Under the pieces are notes generated by a model, which saw only the letters and a list, made by a program, of their open reading frames with translations, was not told where the DNA came from and made no database searches. Shown here piece by piece: positions 52,579 through 61,480 of a DNA stretch of 64,000 nucleotides; position 1 is the first letter of the stretch; each line of letters begins with the position of its first letter. Position numbers and translations under genes: made by a program. This stretch comes from Sediminibacterium sp. KACHI17 (GTDB lineage: Bacteria > Bacteroidota > Bacteroidia > Chitinophagales > Chitinophagaceae): the NCBI RefSeq assembly GCF_040362915.1, contig NZ_AP029612.1:2542001-2606000 (forward strand), written 5' to 3'.

Positions 52579-53121
52579 ATGAAAAAATGTATCATGATCA
52601 GTTTTCTACTGACCCTGTTTTGTACAACGGTTAGTATTGCACAAACTGTAGCACCTGATTCTTTGAAAGCACAATTGATCAAAGACTGGGAAAGAGCTAA
52701 AATATATACTGCTGAATATCTTGCTGCGATGCCTGCAGATAAATACACTGCCAAACCAGTAGAAGGTATCAGAAGTTTTGCAGAACAAATGCTGCATTTG
52801 GCACAAGGCAGTATTGGGTTGTCGGCGAATGGTACTGGTAAAGCGAGAATATTCCCGGGTTATAACATGGAAAAATCAGCGACGGCTCAAACCAAAGACT
52901 CAGTGAGTTATTACGTGAATGCGAGTTATGATTTTGCCATCGATGGTATCAAAGCGATGGATGCCAATAAACTTGGGGAATTGGTAAAGCGCGGTAATCT
53001 CAATGAGTCAAGATTAAGTTGGATCATGAAAGGCTTTGAACATCAGTCGCATCATCGTGGACAATGTACTATTTACATTCGTTTACAAGGCGTGACACCT
53101 CCGAATGAAAGATTGTTTTAG
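52579..53121 (+). CDS. Exported DinB-like four-helix protein
   Basis: 180 residues with a signal peptide (about 1-21, ending TVSIAQ), unusual for the mostly cytoplasmic DinB superfamily but frequent in Bacteroidota. The mature part has a helix bundle with potential metal ligands in SFAEQMLHLAQGS near 66-78 and GFEHQSHHRGQCTIYIRLQG near 154-173 (the HxxHHRGQ pattern). Probably periplasmic; thiol-S-transferase-like or hydrolytic activity is known for some family members. Followed by a small membrane protein after 12 bp. Confidence 0.82.
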   Translation: MKKCIMISFLLTLFCTTVSIAQTVAPDSLKAQLIKDWERAKIYTAEYLAAMPADKYTAKPVEGIRSFAEQMLHLAQGSIGLSANGTGKARIFPGYNMEKSATAQTKDSVSYYVNASYDFAIDGIKAMDANKLGELVKRGNLNESRLSWIMKGFEHQSHHRGQCTIYIRLQGVTPPNERLF

Positions 53122-53133
53122 TATTTTGAGCAT

Positions 53134-53349
53134 ATGAATAAAAAATGGATGATTCGTATTGCTTTCACAGTTGTGATTGCTTTGGTCATTTTAATTTTTT
53201 TCCTGATCGCAAGATCAGATGGAGGCGATTGGGTGTATGCAATTATAATGACACTTATTATGGGAGAGGCCTACTTATTACTCCCTAAAAAATGGTTTGA
53301 AAGATTTAAACGAAAGGAGAAAAACCCATTGATGGATTCAAAGGAGTAA
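53134..53349 (+). CDS. Small two-helix membrane protein of unknown function
   Basis: 71 residues, two hydrophobic segments (about 8-25 and 33-50) with a short DGGDW loop and a basic, charged C-terminal tail (KKWFERFKRKEKN). No family recognised. In line with the DinB gene 12 bp upstream, and followed by a hairpin that would terminate this unit. Confidence 0.6.
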   Translation: MNKKWMIRIAFTVVIALVILIFFLIARSDGGDWVYAIIMTLIMGEAYLLLPKKWFERFKRKEKNPLMDSKE

Positions 53350-53389
53350 ATTAAGCCACAGATGCATTGATTGTCATCTGTGGCTTAAT
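53350..53389. terminator. 15-bp inverted repeat between convergent genes, bidirectional terminator
   Basis: ATTAAGCCACAGATG (53350-53364) and its exact complement at 53375-53389 with a 10-nt loop. It starts directly after the stop of the small membrane protein and ends 3 nt before the end of the opposing amidohydrolase gene. No long T-run; stem stability and position suggest bidirectional termination. Confidence 0.75.
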
Positions 53390-53392
53390 CAT

Positions 53393-54514
53393 CTAATCAG
53401 GAAATAAAGTTTTATCAATATTCGGGATCAATCGCAGTGCATTTTTGTAATACACTTTCTTCAATACATCATCACTTAATCCTATTCCATACATTCTCCA
53501 AAAAGCGTGATACTTTTTGTGGTAAGGGAAATATTCATCCGTTGTTTCTAATACACGGAAGTACGTAGCATACTCTTCGGGTACCCAACTGTCTTTGCCA
53601 AACATGATTCGGTCCTGGTACTTTTCAAAAAATGCTTTGGCCATTCTGGGTTGTCTGCCCAGTTCTGCTATCACAGCGCCAAATTCAACATACATATTGG
53701 GCATGGCATCAAGCAGGCTGCCTAATTTGGCCAGGTTATTTGGATACCATCCAAAATGTGCGGCTATAAAATTGGTTTTTGGATGACGCTTGATGATATT
53801 ATGTTGTTGTTGTATCAGGTCTGCCCATGGAGCAGGATCTGTATCACTTCTTTTACGATCAGGTCTGGTAGCGAGTTCCAGCCAGCGTTCGTTCTTATCA
53901 TCCAAAGCCTGCCAGAATGGTTCAGGGTCTGCACTATGGATGAGTACCGGTATTTTCAGTTCACCACATTTTGCCCAGATCGGATCCAATCTGGGATCAT
54001 CGATGCGTAATAATTTGCCGGTATTGTCTTTGAAAGAGAACCCCAAATTCTTATATACTTTTAAACCATTCGCGCCAGCTTTTACATCATTCTCTAATTC
54101 TTTAACCGCTTTTTCAGTCCACCCCGGTTCTCCTACACCGATGAATGAAACATTGGTAAAATGAATGATCCTGTTGGGAGTTGCTCTCTTGGCATTGGCA
54201 ATGGCATCAGCCAAATACTGAGGATCCTGCAAACCGAATTGTCCATTCACAGATTTGAATCCTCTGCCACTTAAGTTTACCATCACACGCATATTCAACT
54301 CATCCATTTGTTTCAATAATACTTTTACATCTTGTGAAGGCATATTGAATTGATGATTATGAACATCAATAAAAGGAAATTTAGCGCTGGTGAGCTTATG
54401 TTCGGGAACGACGAGTGTACTATTCGGCTCATACTTTTCAAAATCCATTTTGACATTCTGGGCCATTGAAAAAAAAGTACAGCAAATTGCTGCGATCGTA
54501 AAAATCGACTTCAT
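53393..54514 (-). CDS. Exported amidohydrolase-family (Amidohydro-rel, TIM-barrel) protein
   Basis: 373 residues with a signal peptide (about 1-19, ending SMAQN). The first metal motif is FIDVHNHQF (His52, His54); further likely ligands are in VLIHSADPEPFW near 183-194, FIAAHFGWYP near 245-254 and the final Asp in MFGKDSWVP near 313-321. Members of this class hydrolyse or decarboxylate cyclic and aromatic substrates; the substrate here is unknown. Stand-alone, with an AT-rich upstream region (54515-54597). Confidence 0.85.
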   Translation of the reverse strand: MKSIFTIAAICCTFFSMAQNVKMDFEKYEPNSTLVVPEHKLTSAKFPFIDVHNHQFNMPSQDVKVLLKQMDELNMRVMVNLSGRGFKSVNGQFGLQDPQYLADAIANAKRATPNRIIHFTNVSFIGVGEPGWTEKAVKELENDVKAGANGLKVYKNLGFSFKDNTGKLLRIDDPRLDPIWAKCGELKIPVLIHSADPEPFWQALDDKNERWLELATRPDRKRSDTDPAPWADLIQQQHNIIKRHPKTNFIAAHFGWYPNNLAKLGSLLDAMPNMYVEFGAVIAELGRQPRMAKAFFEKYQDRIMFGKDSWVPEEYATYFRVLETTDEYFPYHKKYHAFWRMYGIGLSDDVLKKVYYKNALRLIPNIDKTLFPD

Positions 54515-54597
54515 GTGTATATGATTTGAGAACGGAAACTATTGTGATGATCCGATACGCAACGACCATTCTTATATCTTAACGTTTCTTTGTGCTA

Positions 54598-55251
54598 TTA
54601 CGAAGTCTGGCCGATCTCATTTAAAACATTATCCAGTCTGCTTTTCAGCGTTTCGTAATCAGTATATCCTCTTGCCAGCAAATGAAATTTTGATTCGCTG
54701 ATCTGTATCAGCACACATGGATAACCGGTCACTTGTAACTGCTTCACCAATGAGAATTCATAATAAGCCTGTTCCTTATAAGTATCGCTTTTGAGTTTCT
54801 CATAAAAGGTCTCAGGATTGATACTGTATTTTTCCAGTAAATGTCTGTATGCTTCATCATCAGTAAGGTCGCGACCTTCAAAGTGTAAAGCATATTGTAG
54901 ATCCGATGCAAATGCGACCTGCTGGTCAGGATAAAATTCTTTGAAAATACAAAGTGCGATCGCTGGTTTTTCGGAATGTGGAAACCAATCACTAAGGTCA
55001 GGATTGTTGATATGCCATAGATAATCAGGTCCGAATGTGATTCCGGTATATTCTTCTACCGTCTTGTATGCTTTCTGAATGTAACCGGCTGTAACGGCAA
55101 TGGAAACAGGCTCTTCCGGTAAGATCATGCCACTAGATAATACCTCAATTGGTAGTTGAGGATAGTTTTCCTGAATTTGTTTCATTACCGGACTAAAGCC
55201 ATAACACCAGCCGCAATAAGCATCGTAGCAGTAGAAGAGAGTAGGAGTCAT
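54598..55251 (-). CDS. DsbA-family thioredoxin-fold protein
   Basis: 217 residues from the ATG at 55251 (a second ATG 6 bp upstream at 55257 gives two extra residues). The active site is CGWC (Cys13-Cys16) in YDAYCGWCYGF, followed by a helical insertion and the cis-proline region TGYPCVLIQ near 177-185. No signal peptide, so it is likely cytoplasmic and closer to the FrnE/2-hydroxychromene-carboxylate isomerase-like DsbA group than to periplasmic DsbA. Divergent from the aminotransferase gene across a 116-bp spacer carrying a long inverted repeat. Confidence 0.85.
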   Translation of the reverse strand: MTPTLFYCYDAYCGWCYGFSPVMKQIQENYPQLPIEVLSSGMILPEEPVSIAVTAGYIQKAYKTVEEYTGITFGPDYLWHINNPDLSDWFPHSEKPAIALCIFKEFYPDQQVAFASDLQYALHFEGRDLTDDEAYRHLLEKYSINPETFYEKLKSDTYKEQAYYEFSLVKQLQVTGYPCVLIQISESKFHLLARGYTDYETLKSRLDNVLNEIGQTS

Positions 55252-55261
55252 ATGCAAATAT

Positions 55262-55335
55262 AGTTGACAGTTGATAGTTGACAGTTGGCGAAAATCTTTT
55301 TTCTTCCTTTAACTGTCAATCATCAACTGTCAACT
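55262..55335. repeat. 25-bp near-perfect inverted repeat with internal direct repeats
   Basis: Left arm 55262-55286 and right arm 55311-55335 are complementary except for two adjacent positions; the loop is 24 nt. The left arm is built from AGTTGACAGTTG repeated at 55262-55273 and 55276-55287 (14-nt period). The element lies between the divergent dsbA-like and aminotransferase genes and ends 8 bp before the aminotransferase promoter box. Resembles the other long intergenic inverted repeats in architecture. Confidence 0.88.
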
Positions 55336-55342
55336 TCTTCCT

Positions 55343-55350
55343 TATTTTTG
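55343..55350 (+). promoter_or_regulatory. TATTTTTG -7 promoter element for the aminotransferase gene
   Basis: Exact match to TAnnTTTG, 17 bp before the ATG at 55368, the same distance as in the ispG promoter. It lies just downstream of the inverted repeat; no good -33 element is visible. Confidence 0.5.
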
Positions 55351-55367
55351 CATCAAACTTTGCAACT

Positions 55368-56585
55368 ATGCCTGGATTTGAACTATTTGGTACCGAAGAA
55401 AGAAAAGAAGTGAATGATGTGCTGGAAACAGGCATCCTGATGCGTTATGGATTTGATGGTCCACGTAAAGGGATATGGAAAGCCCAGGAGTTGGAAAAAG
55501 CGATCACTGAAGTGTTTGGGTGTAAATATGCACATCTGACTTCAAGTGGAACAGCAGCACTCACTACTGCGATGGCAGCATTAAATATCGGTGCGGGTGA
55601 TGAAGTGATCATGCCCTCTTTCACTTTTGTAGCCAGTTTTGAAGCCGTATTAAGTGTAGGTGCTGTGCCGGTATTAGTAAATGTGGATGAAACATTAACA
55701 CTTTCACCTGCTGCCGTAAAAGCGGCGATCACTCCCAAAACAAAATGTGTGATGCCGGTACATATGTGTGGTAGCATGGCAGATCTGGATGCTTTGAAAA
55801 CGATTTGTACGGAACATAACCTGATATTATTAGAAGATGCTTGTCAGAGTATCGGCGGAACTTATAAAGGAAAAGCGTTGGGTACGATTGGTCATGCAGG
55901 TACTTTCTCTTTTGATTTTGTAAAGACCATTACTTGTGGTGAAGGTGGTGTGGTAATGACCAATAGTGAAGATGTGTGGACCAAATGTGATGGCTATACA
56001 GATCATGGTCATGATCATAAAGGAGTAGATCGTGGTGCAGATTTGCATCCGTTCATTGGATATAATTTTCGGATCAGTGAATTACATGCTGCGGTTGGAT
56101 TGGCACAGATCAGAAAGCTGGATACATTCCTGAGCTTGCAGCGCAAAAATAACAAGGCTTTACGTGCATATCTAGAAACCATACCTGAAGTGAGTTTTAG
56201 AAAAGTGCCAGATGAAGCGGGTGACAGCTGCAGTTTTCTCAGCTGGTTTTTGCCTAGTGAAGAATTGACCAAAGCGGTGATCGCAGAAATGAAAGAGCAG
56301 GGTATACTGGCGGGTAATTTTTATTGGTATGCCAATAATTGGCATTACATCAGCAAATGGGATCATCTTAAAAATGCTACCACTTTAAATAGATTAAGTG
56401 ATGTACAACAGCAAGCATTGTTAAAATTGAAAGACACTTCATTTGCTGCGAGTGATGCGGTGATGAGCAGATGTATTTCAACTGCCATTAGTTTGTTGTG
56501 GACAGAAGAACAGATTAAAGAGAAGGGTGAGAAAATGGTAGCAGCTATCAAAAAAGTATTAACAAGCGCCACAGTTCATGCCTGA
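55368..56585 (+). CDS. DegT/DnrJ/EryC1-family aminotransferase, KdnA-like
   Basis: 405 residues from ATG 55368 (an upstream in-frame start at 55278 runs through the inverted repeat and is rejected). PLP-dependent sugar aminotransferase; the PLP lysine is Lys186 in FDFVKTITCGEGG. The opening MPGFELFGTEERKEV and the segment YTDHGHDHKGVDRGADLHPF closely resemble KdnA, which makes 8-amino-3,8-dideoxy-octulosonate (8-amino-Kdo). I recall this similarity from memory and no kdnB dehydrogenase is visible nearby, so the specific function is uncertain. Overlaps the next gene by 8 bp. Confidence 0.82.
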   Translation: MPGFELFGTEERKEVNDVLETGILMRYGFDGPRKGIWKAQELEKAITEVFGCKYAHLTSSGTAALTTAMAALNIGAGDEVIMPSFTFVASFEAVLSVGAVPVLVNVDETLTLSPAAVKAAITPKTKCVMPVHMCGSMADLDALKTICTEHNLILLEDACQSIGGTYKGKALGTIGHAGTFSFDFVKTITCGEGGVVMTNSEDVWTKCDGYTDHGHDHKGVDRGADLHPFIGYNFRISELHAAVGLAQIRKLDTFLSLQRKNNKALRAYLETIPEVSFRKVPDEAGDSCSFLSWFLPSEELTKAVIAEMKEQGILAGNFYWYANNWHYISKWDHLKNATTLNRLSDVQQQALLKLKDTSFAASDAVMSRCISTAISLLWTEEQIKEKGEKMVAAIKKVLTSATVHA

Positions 56586-57087
56586 GCCTAAATCATATAC
56601 TGCTTATTATAAACCTGTGCCCTTGGGCTTTTGGTTTTATTTCTGGATCATCATAGTTCCAATCGCTGCAGGATTAAATGTTTTCAGAATGGTATTTCCA
56701 TTTGAAGGCGACGAGGATTTTTTTAGCCGATGGGTATTTACTTCTGCTCAACTGATAATTTTATACGGATTTTTAGAAAGATTGTATCAGCAGTATAAAA
56801 ACAGTAAGATCAACAATTGTTTTATAAAAGTTGATGATGAGGGAATCAGCTGGCGTTTACCAAAACCGGCAATGGGTGCCAAAGAAAGAGAAATCATTGT
56901 TTGGAGTGATATCAAAAAAATCGTGGTCGATGAAAAAAAGGTTACGGTAAAATATATGTCTACTTATTTTTCTGATACCATTCCTTTTGAAACCATTATC
57001 GAAGAGGATAAGGCCTTATTGATCGAAGCCTTGAATGATCAGATTCAATTCAGATCTATTCCTTACGAGAACCGGATGGCCGCTTGA
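56578..57087 (+). CDS. Membrane protein with C-terminal PH-like domain, unknown function
   Basis: 169 residues: two N-terminal hydrophobic helices (about 14-36 and 50-68) and a cytoplasmic beta-rich C-terminal part, with GISWRLPKPAMG, EIIVWSDIKKIVVDEKKVTV and a final helix EEDKALLIEALNDQ. This resembles small bacterial membrane proteins with a PH-like or YcxB-like domain. The start overlaps the aminotransferase by 8 bp, so it may be co-translated. Its 3' end overlaps the next, convergent gene by 32 bp. Confidence 0.65.
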   Translation: MPEPKSYTAYYKPVPLGFWFYFWIIIVPIAAGLNVFRMVFPFEGDEDFFSRWVFTSAQLIILYGFLERLYQQYKNSKINNCFIKVDDEGISWRLPKPAMGAKEREIIVWSDIKKIVVDEKKVTVKYMSTYFSDTIPFETIIEEDKALLIEALNDQIQFRSIPYENRMAA

Positions 57088-57382
57088 ATGAAGCAGGTAT
57101 AAAAGCAGCCTGTTTTCCTTCCAGTTGATTTACATGGTCCAAACTCCCCAATCGAAAACGAAGTGGTACTTTAGTGATCTTTTCGATCTGTAATTCTTTT
57201 TTGCAGAAAAAAGATAAATTCTTGCTGTAATAGTCTTCCGGTAATAAACGAAAACCTGAACCTCGTAAACTATCTGTAGAAAATATTTTTGAAGGAGCAG
57301 ACGTGAGCGATAACTGCGCTTTTGTAGAAACTGCAGTTATTAGGAATAAATTCACAAACAAACAAATCCGTTTAGCTAACAT
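57056..57382 (-). CDS. Small exported conserved protein of Bacteroidota, unknown function
   Basis: 108 residues from ATG 57382, giving a signal peptide of about 22 residues (ends STKAQ). The body has NLSFFCKKELQIEKITKVPL then RFRLGSLDHVNQLEGK, a pattern I have met in small exported proteins of this phylum. The start at 57382 is supported by TAAATTTA (57400-57407) as a -7-like element 18 bp upstream; a longer frame starts at 57424. Convergent with the previous gene (32-bp overlap). Confidence 0.72.
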   Translation of the reverse strand: MLAKRICLFVNLFLITAVSTKAQLSLTSAPSKIFSTDSLRGSGFRLLPEDYYSKNLSFFCKKELQIEKITKVPLRFRLGSLDHVNQLEGKQAAFIPASFKRPSGSRKE

Positions 57383-57493
57383 CTTGCTTTGATTGTATGT
57401 AAATTTACAGCGTTTTAGCATCATAAGATGTTAAACAAAAACAAGCATCAGAAAATTCTGAATGGCATTGTTCATTTGTATTTTGAGGAAGAT

Positions 57494-58984
57494 ATGTCGT
57501 TAAGTCAGTCGTTACAACAGAAACTATTACAGAAGTTATCTCCACAACAGATTCAGTTGATGAAGCTGTTGCAGATACCTACTGCCAATCTGGAAGAACG
57601 GATCAAAGAGGAATTGGAAGAGAACCCTGCATTAGAAATGGATGAAGAAGGACATACGGATGATTTTGGGGACGATATGAAAGATGAGTTTGAAAACTCT
57701 CCTGAAGATGATCTTGATCCTGACGGAAGTTCTGATGAGTACGATAATGTAGATATCAGTGAATATGTGGTAGATGATGACGGTGAAATAGCGGACTATA
57801 AAATGAAGGATGATAACTATCCAGAAATGGATGATCAAAAAGTGATCCCAATTCGGGTAGAGACCAGTTTTCATGAATTGGTTTTGAACCAACTCGGAAT
57901 GCTGGAATTGGATGAAAGAAATTATAAGATCGCAGAACAGATTGTCGGTAGTTTGGATGATGATGGTTACTTGCGTCGTGAGTTGACATCTATCGCAGAT
58001 GATCTTGCTTTTCGTCAGGGATTGAGTGTAGAAGAAAAAGAAATTGAAGAGATCATTCATCAGATCCAACAGTTCGATCCACCGGGAGTTTGTGCCAGAG
58101 ATCTGAAAGAATGTTTATTGTTACAGCTGAAAAGAAAATTAAGTGAAGGTATCTCAGTTGAACTTGCAGTACAGGTACTTTCCAAATATTTTGATGAGTT
58201 TACAAAAAAGCATTACGAAAAAATACAGCGTGGTTTGAATCTGACTGATGATCAAATTCGTGATGTGATCAATCAGATCATCAAACTGAATCCTAAACCG
58301 GGTGGAAATATTGGCGAGATCAATAAGGCTGAGAGTTATATCGTTCCTGATTTCTTTATCCTCAATAATAATGGAAAGCTGGAGTTGACACTTAATGCAA
58401 AAAATGCTCCGGATCTTCGTATCAGTGAGGGTTATAGAGATATGCTCAAGGAATATGACAAGGGGAGTAAGAAAGACAAACGTCAGAAAGAAGCGGTATT
58501 GTTCATCAAACAGAAGATCGATTCCGCAAAATGGTTCATTGATATGATCAAACAACGTCAGGATACTTTAATCGGGACGATGAGTGCTATCATGAAACAT
58601 CAACAAGAGTTTTTCCTGACGGGGGATGAAACCACCATGCGACCAATGATACTAAAAGACATTGCAGAGCTTACGGGATTAGATATTTCTACGGTGAGTC
58701 GTGTTGCCAATAGTAAATTTGTACAAACGGAATTCGGAACGTATCGACTGAAATTTTTCTTTAGTGAATCACTCAGTACAGACAGCGGTGAAGAAGTGAG
58801 TACCAGAGAAGTGAAGAAAATATTAAGCGACATTATAGAAGCCGAAGACAAGCGTAAACCACTCAGTGATGAAGTGTTAACAGAAATGCTTCAGGAAAAA
58901 GGATACAATATTGCGCGCAGAACAGTAGCTAAATACAGAGAGCAACTGAATATACCTGTGGCGAGATTGCGCAAAGAGTTGTAG
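57494..58984 (+). CDS. rpoN: RNA polymerase sigma-54 factor
   Basis: 496 residues from ATG 57494 (MSLSQSLQQKLLQKLSPQQI; an upstream start at 57428 adds 22 atypical residues). Region I Gln/Leu-rich helix at 1-45 contacts enhancer-binding proteins; region II is very acidic (about 55-115); the core-binding domain follows (about 120-300), then the helix-turn-helix (LKDIAELTGLDISTVSRVAN near 384-403) and the RpoN box ARRTVAKYRE at 474-483, the diagnostic -24 binding element. A small hairpin TTCCCT/AGGGAA (59029-59046) follows the gene. No activator gene in the window. Confidence 0.95.
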   Translation: MSLSQSLQQKLLQKLSPQQIQLMKLLQIPTANLEERIKEELEENPALEMDEEGHTDDFGDDMKDEFENSPEDDLDPDGSSDEYDNVDISEYVVDDDGEIADYKMKDDNYPEMDDQKVIPIRVETSFHELVLNQLGMLELDERNYKIAEQIVGSLDDDGYLRRELTSIADDLAFRQGLSVEEKEIEEIIHQIQQFDPPGVCARDLKECLLLQLKRKLSEGISVELAVQVLSKYFDEFTKKHYEKIQRGLNLTDDQIRDVINQIIKLNPKPGGNIGEINKAESYIVPDFFILNNNGKLELTLNAKNAPDLRISEGYRDMLKEYDKGSKKDKRQKEAVLFIKQKIDSAKWFIDMIKQRQDTLIGTMSAIMKHQQEFFLTGDETTMRPMILKDIAELTGLDISTVSRVANSKFVQTEFGTYRLKFFFSESLSTDSGEEVSTREVKKILSDIIEAEDKRKPLSDEVLTEMLQEKGYNIARRTVAKYREQLNIPVARLRKEL

Positions 58985-59123
58985 TGATATCCCTACTTTT
59001 TTACAGAATCTTCAGAAATGCTTGATTTTTCCCTATTTCAAGGGAATAATCTTATTGATTTTTAGTGCTTTTGTCTATCTTTATTTCATCTGCAAGGGCA
59101 GTTAAAATTCAATATCCAACCAA

Positions 59124-61451
59124 GTGAAAAAGCGAAATCTATTATTTGCTTTATTCATGGCTTTGTGTATAGCCATGTCTCCCTTACATCTGCATGCATC
59201 TTCTGTTGCAGACACTACCCGGTTTATTATTCAATCTGACACGACCATTTGTAAAGGAGTATCTGTACAACTCGAACTTAGGGATCCGCTACCCAAAGAC
59301 ACGGTATTACCTGGTGTATGGAAACAACTTATTACCGGTAATCAGATCAATCCATCTTCTTTTAATATCAAACCGTTTGGATATGATAAGGTAAACCAGT
59401 ATCTCTATTCCATCATCAATAAAACCGTTACACGTTACGATCTTAACAAAAATGAAGTAACCATTATTCCAGCCACGAACTGGCCGGGTGATTATTCTGA
59501 GTTTGTATATGATTTTACCAATAACCGTTTATTATGCTGGAGAAGTGGGCGAGATAATATTTATGCATTACCTGCAAATGGCGGCAGTTGGACACAAATC
59601 GGAGCCGGTGTAACAGATAATGAGTGTTATGGAGCTTCTGCATATTGGAATCCGATGCTGAATCAGCCGGGCATTTATGGTGGGTATGGTTCTGCACAGG
59701 TGAAGAGTTGGATTTTCGAACACAATGGTACAGCATGGCAGATGAAAAAAAATAATCCTGCAATTGATGTAGCACCACCTAAAGGTGGAAATATTGTTGC
59801 CGGAAATAAAGATGGTTCTAAGCTTTATCTTTTTTCCGGACAAGGTAATTATAGTGGTAGTGAATTGACGGGAACTTGTACACTTGGAAGTCCATGGGCA
59901 ACTGCTACAGGAATTTTCTGCTGGCTCAAAGATTTGTGGGAGTTGGATCTCACCACCTATCAATTCAAAAACATACTGCCTGTGAATGATCCTTCTATTC
60001 AATATGAAGGGGCATTGGCTTATGATTATGATAAATCAAGATTTTTCCTTTTTGGAGGATTTCAGCCAACAGGAGATTATATCCGCAATCAGTTTCTGAA
60101 TAATACCAATAAAACCTTTCGCTTTCGTCCATCAAAAGATGCCGGCTTTACAGAGTTTCAGGCAGAAGGTTCTGTACAGCCTCCGGCAATGGCCAGAACC
60201 ACATTACCCAATTATGCCTATTATGATGAAATAGGTAAACGTGTTATCTGGGCTCGGTTCGATGGTATCTGGGCGTATTATCCAGACTCTTCTACAGCGC
60301 CTATCCCCGATACCAGTTATAGCTGGTCCAATGGCGCTACTACAAAAAATATCAAGGTAGAACCATTGCAGACGACCAGGTATACGGTTACAAGAACCAT
60401 CGGTACAAACATTTCAAAAGACAGTATTCTCATCACAGTCAAAAACCTGACTACATCTTTGAGCGATACTGTAAAAGTTTGTGCTGACAGTACTTTGGTG
60501 GATGCAGGTAGCGGGTTCACTACTTATCTATGGAATGATGGTTCTTCAACACAAAGCATCTGGGCAAAACAAAGTGGCAGATATGTGGTTACCGCATCTG
60601 ATGGTACTTGTTCTATAAAAGATACAACTGAAGTTTTGCTGGGATCTTTGATCAATGATTTTATCATCAGACTTGAAAAAGATTCTGTTTGTAATGGAGA
60701 GTCTGATTCTTTGTTTATCGTATCTCCGCAAAATGGGGTTACGTATAAGTGGTATGTTACCGGTAATCCTTCGCCCGTAAATACTGGTGAACACCTTAAA
60801 TTAAATTCAGTGGTGACAGATACCACTTTTATGGTGCGTGCAACAGGTAATCCGGATATATGTCCTGCAAAATCCGCTAATGCAACAGTAGTGGTCAGAA
60901 AAAAGATCTCAGCACCGATCGTTCAATCAGATAACATTACTGGAAGCTCTGTTCGATTTAGGTGGAATAGTGTTGAAAATGCAATTGGCTACAAACAAAG
61001 TGTGGATAGTGGTATTGTGTACAATGATCCTTCTTCAGGTTTTCAGGGACTACAGCATACGATCAGCGGATTACAGCCCAATCAAACCGTTAAGATATGG
61101 GTAAAAGCCATAGGTAGAAATACATGTGAGAACAGTGATAGTGTGAAAGCAGTTGCCACATCACTTAATCCTTTTGGTGATGGTATTTATGTGCCAAATG
61201 CATTTACTCCGAATGGAGATGGCGTAAATGATCTCTTGCTGGTGTTTGGGAATACGATTGAAACGATGAGGTTGGTTATTTATAATCAGTGGGGGCAAGA
61301 ACTTTTCATTAGTACCGACAGACAGAAGGGGTGGGATGGAACCTATAAAGGCAATCAATCACCAGCAGGAAGGTATTCTTATGCTTTAGAAGTAAAAACA
61401 CAAAGTGGTAATAAAATAACAAAAGCAGGTTCTTTTAACCTGGTCAGATAA
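59124..61451 (+). CDS. T9SS type B cargo: kelch-like/adhesin protein with gliding-motility C-terminal domain
   Basis: 775 residues starting with GTG at 59124; signal peptide about 1-25 (ends LHASSVADT). Residues about 70-400 contain kelch-like repeats with LYLFSGQGNYSG and FFLFGGFQPTGD; a second part has Ig-like segments (SDTVKVCADSTLVDAGSGFT) and a fibronectin III-like domain near 590-680. The C-terminus (about 690-775) is the type B sorting domain: VPNAFTPNGDGVNDLLLVFG, LVIYNQWGQELF, GWDGTYKGNQSPAGRYSY. Such proteins are exported by the type IX system and anchored through PorP/SprF partners, and the next gene encodes one. Confidence 0.9.
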   Translation: MKKRNLLFALFMALCIAMSPLHLHASSVADTTRFIIQSDTTICKGVSVQLELRDPLPKDTVLPGVWKQLITGNQINPSSFNIKPFGYDKVNQYLYSIINKTVTRYDLNKNEVTIIPATNWPGDYSEFVYDFTNNRLLCWRSGRDNIYALPANGGSWTQIGAGVTDNECYGASAYWNPMLNQPGIYGGYGSAQVKSWIFEHNGTAWQMKKNNPAIDVAPPKGGNIVAGNKDGSKLYLFSGQGNYSGSELTGTCTLGSPWATATGIFCWLKDLWELDLTTYQFKNILPVNDPSIQYEGALAYDYDKSRFFLFGGFQPTGDYIRNQFLNNTNKTFRFRPSKDAGFTEFQAEGSVQPPAMARTTLPNYAYYDEIGKRVIWARFDGIWAYYPDSSTAPIPDTSYSWSNGATTKNIKVEPLQTTRYTVTRTIGTNISKDSILITVKNLTTSLSDTVKVCADSTLVDAGSGFTTYLWNDGSSTQSIWAKQSGRYVVTASDGTCSIKDTTEVLLGSLINDFIIRLEKDSVCNGESDSLFIVSPQNGVTYKWYVTGNPSPVNTGEHLKLNSVVTDTTFMVRATGNPDICPAKSANATVVVRKKISAPIVQSDNITGSSVRFRWNSVENAIGYKQSVDSGIVYNDPSSGFQGLQHTISGLQPNQTVKIWVKAIGRNTCENSDSVKAVATSLNPFGDGIYVPNAFTPNGDGVNDLLLVFGNTIETMRLVIYNQWGQELFISTDRQKGWDGTYKGNQSPAGRYSYALEVKTQSGNKITKAGSFNLVR

Positions 61452-61480
61452 AATTTTACACCCGTAAAACAGATGAATGC

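Noticed and set aside
59568-60002. 144-codon minus-strand open frame
   Set aside because: Inside the type B CTD cargo gene; His/Cys-rich shadow composition with no support.
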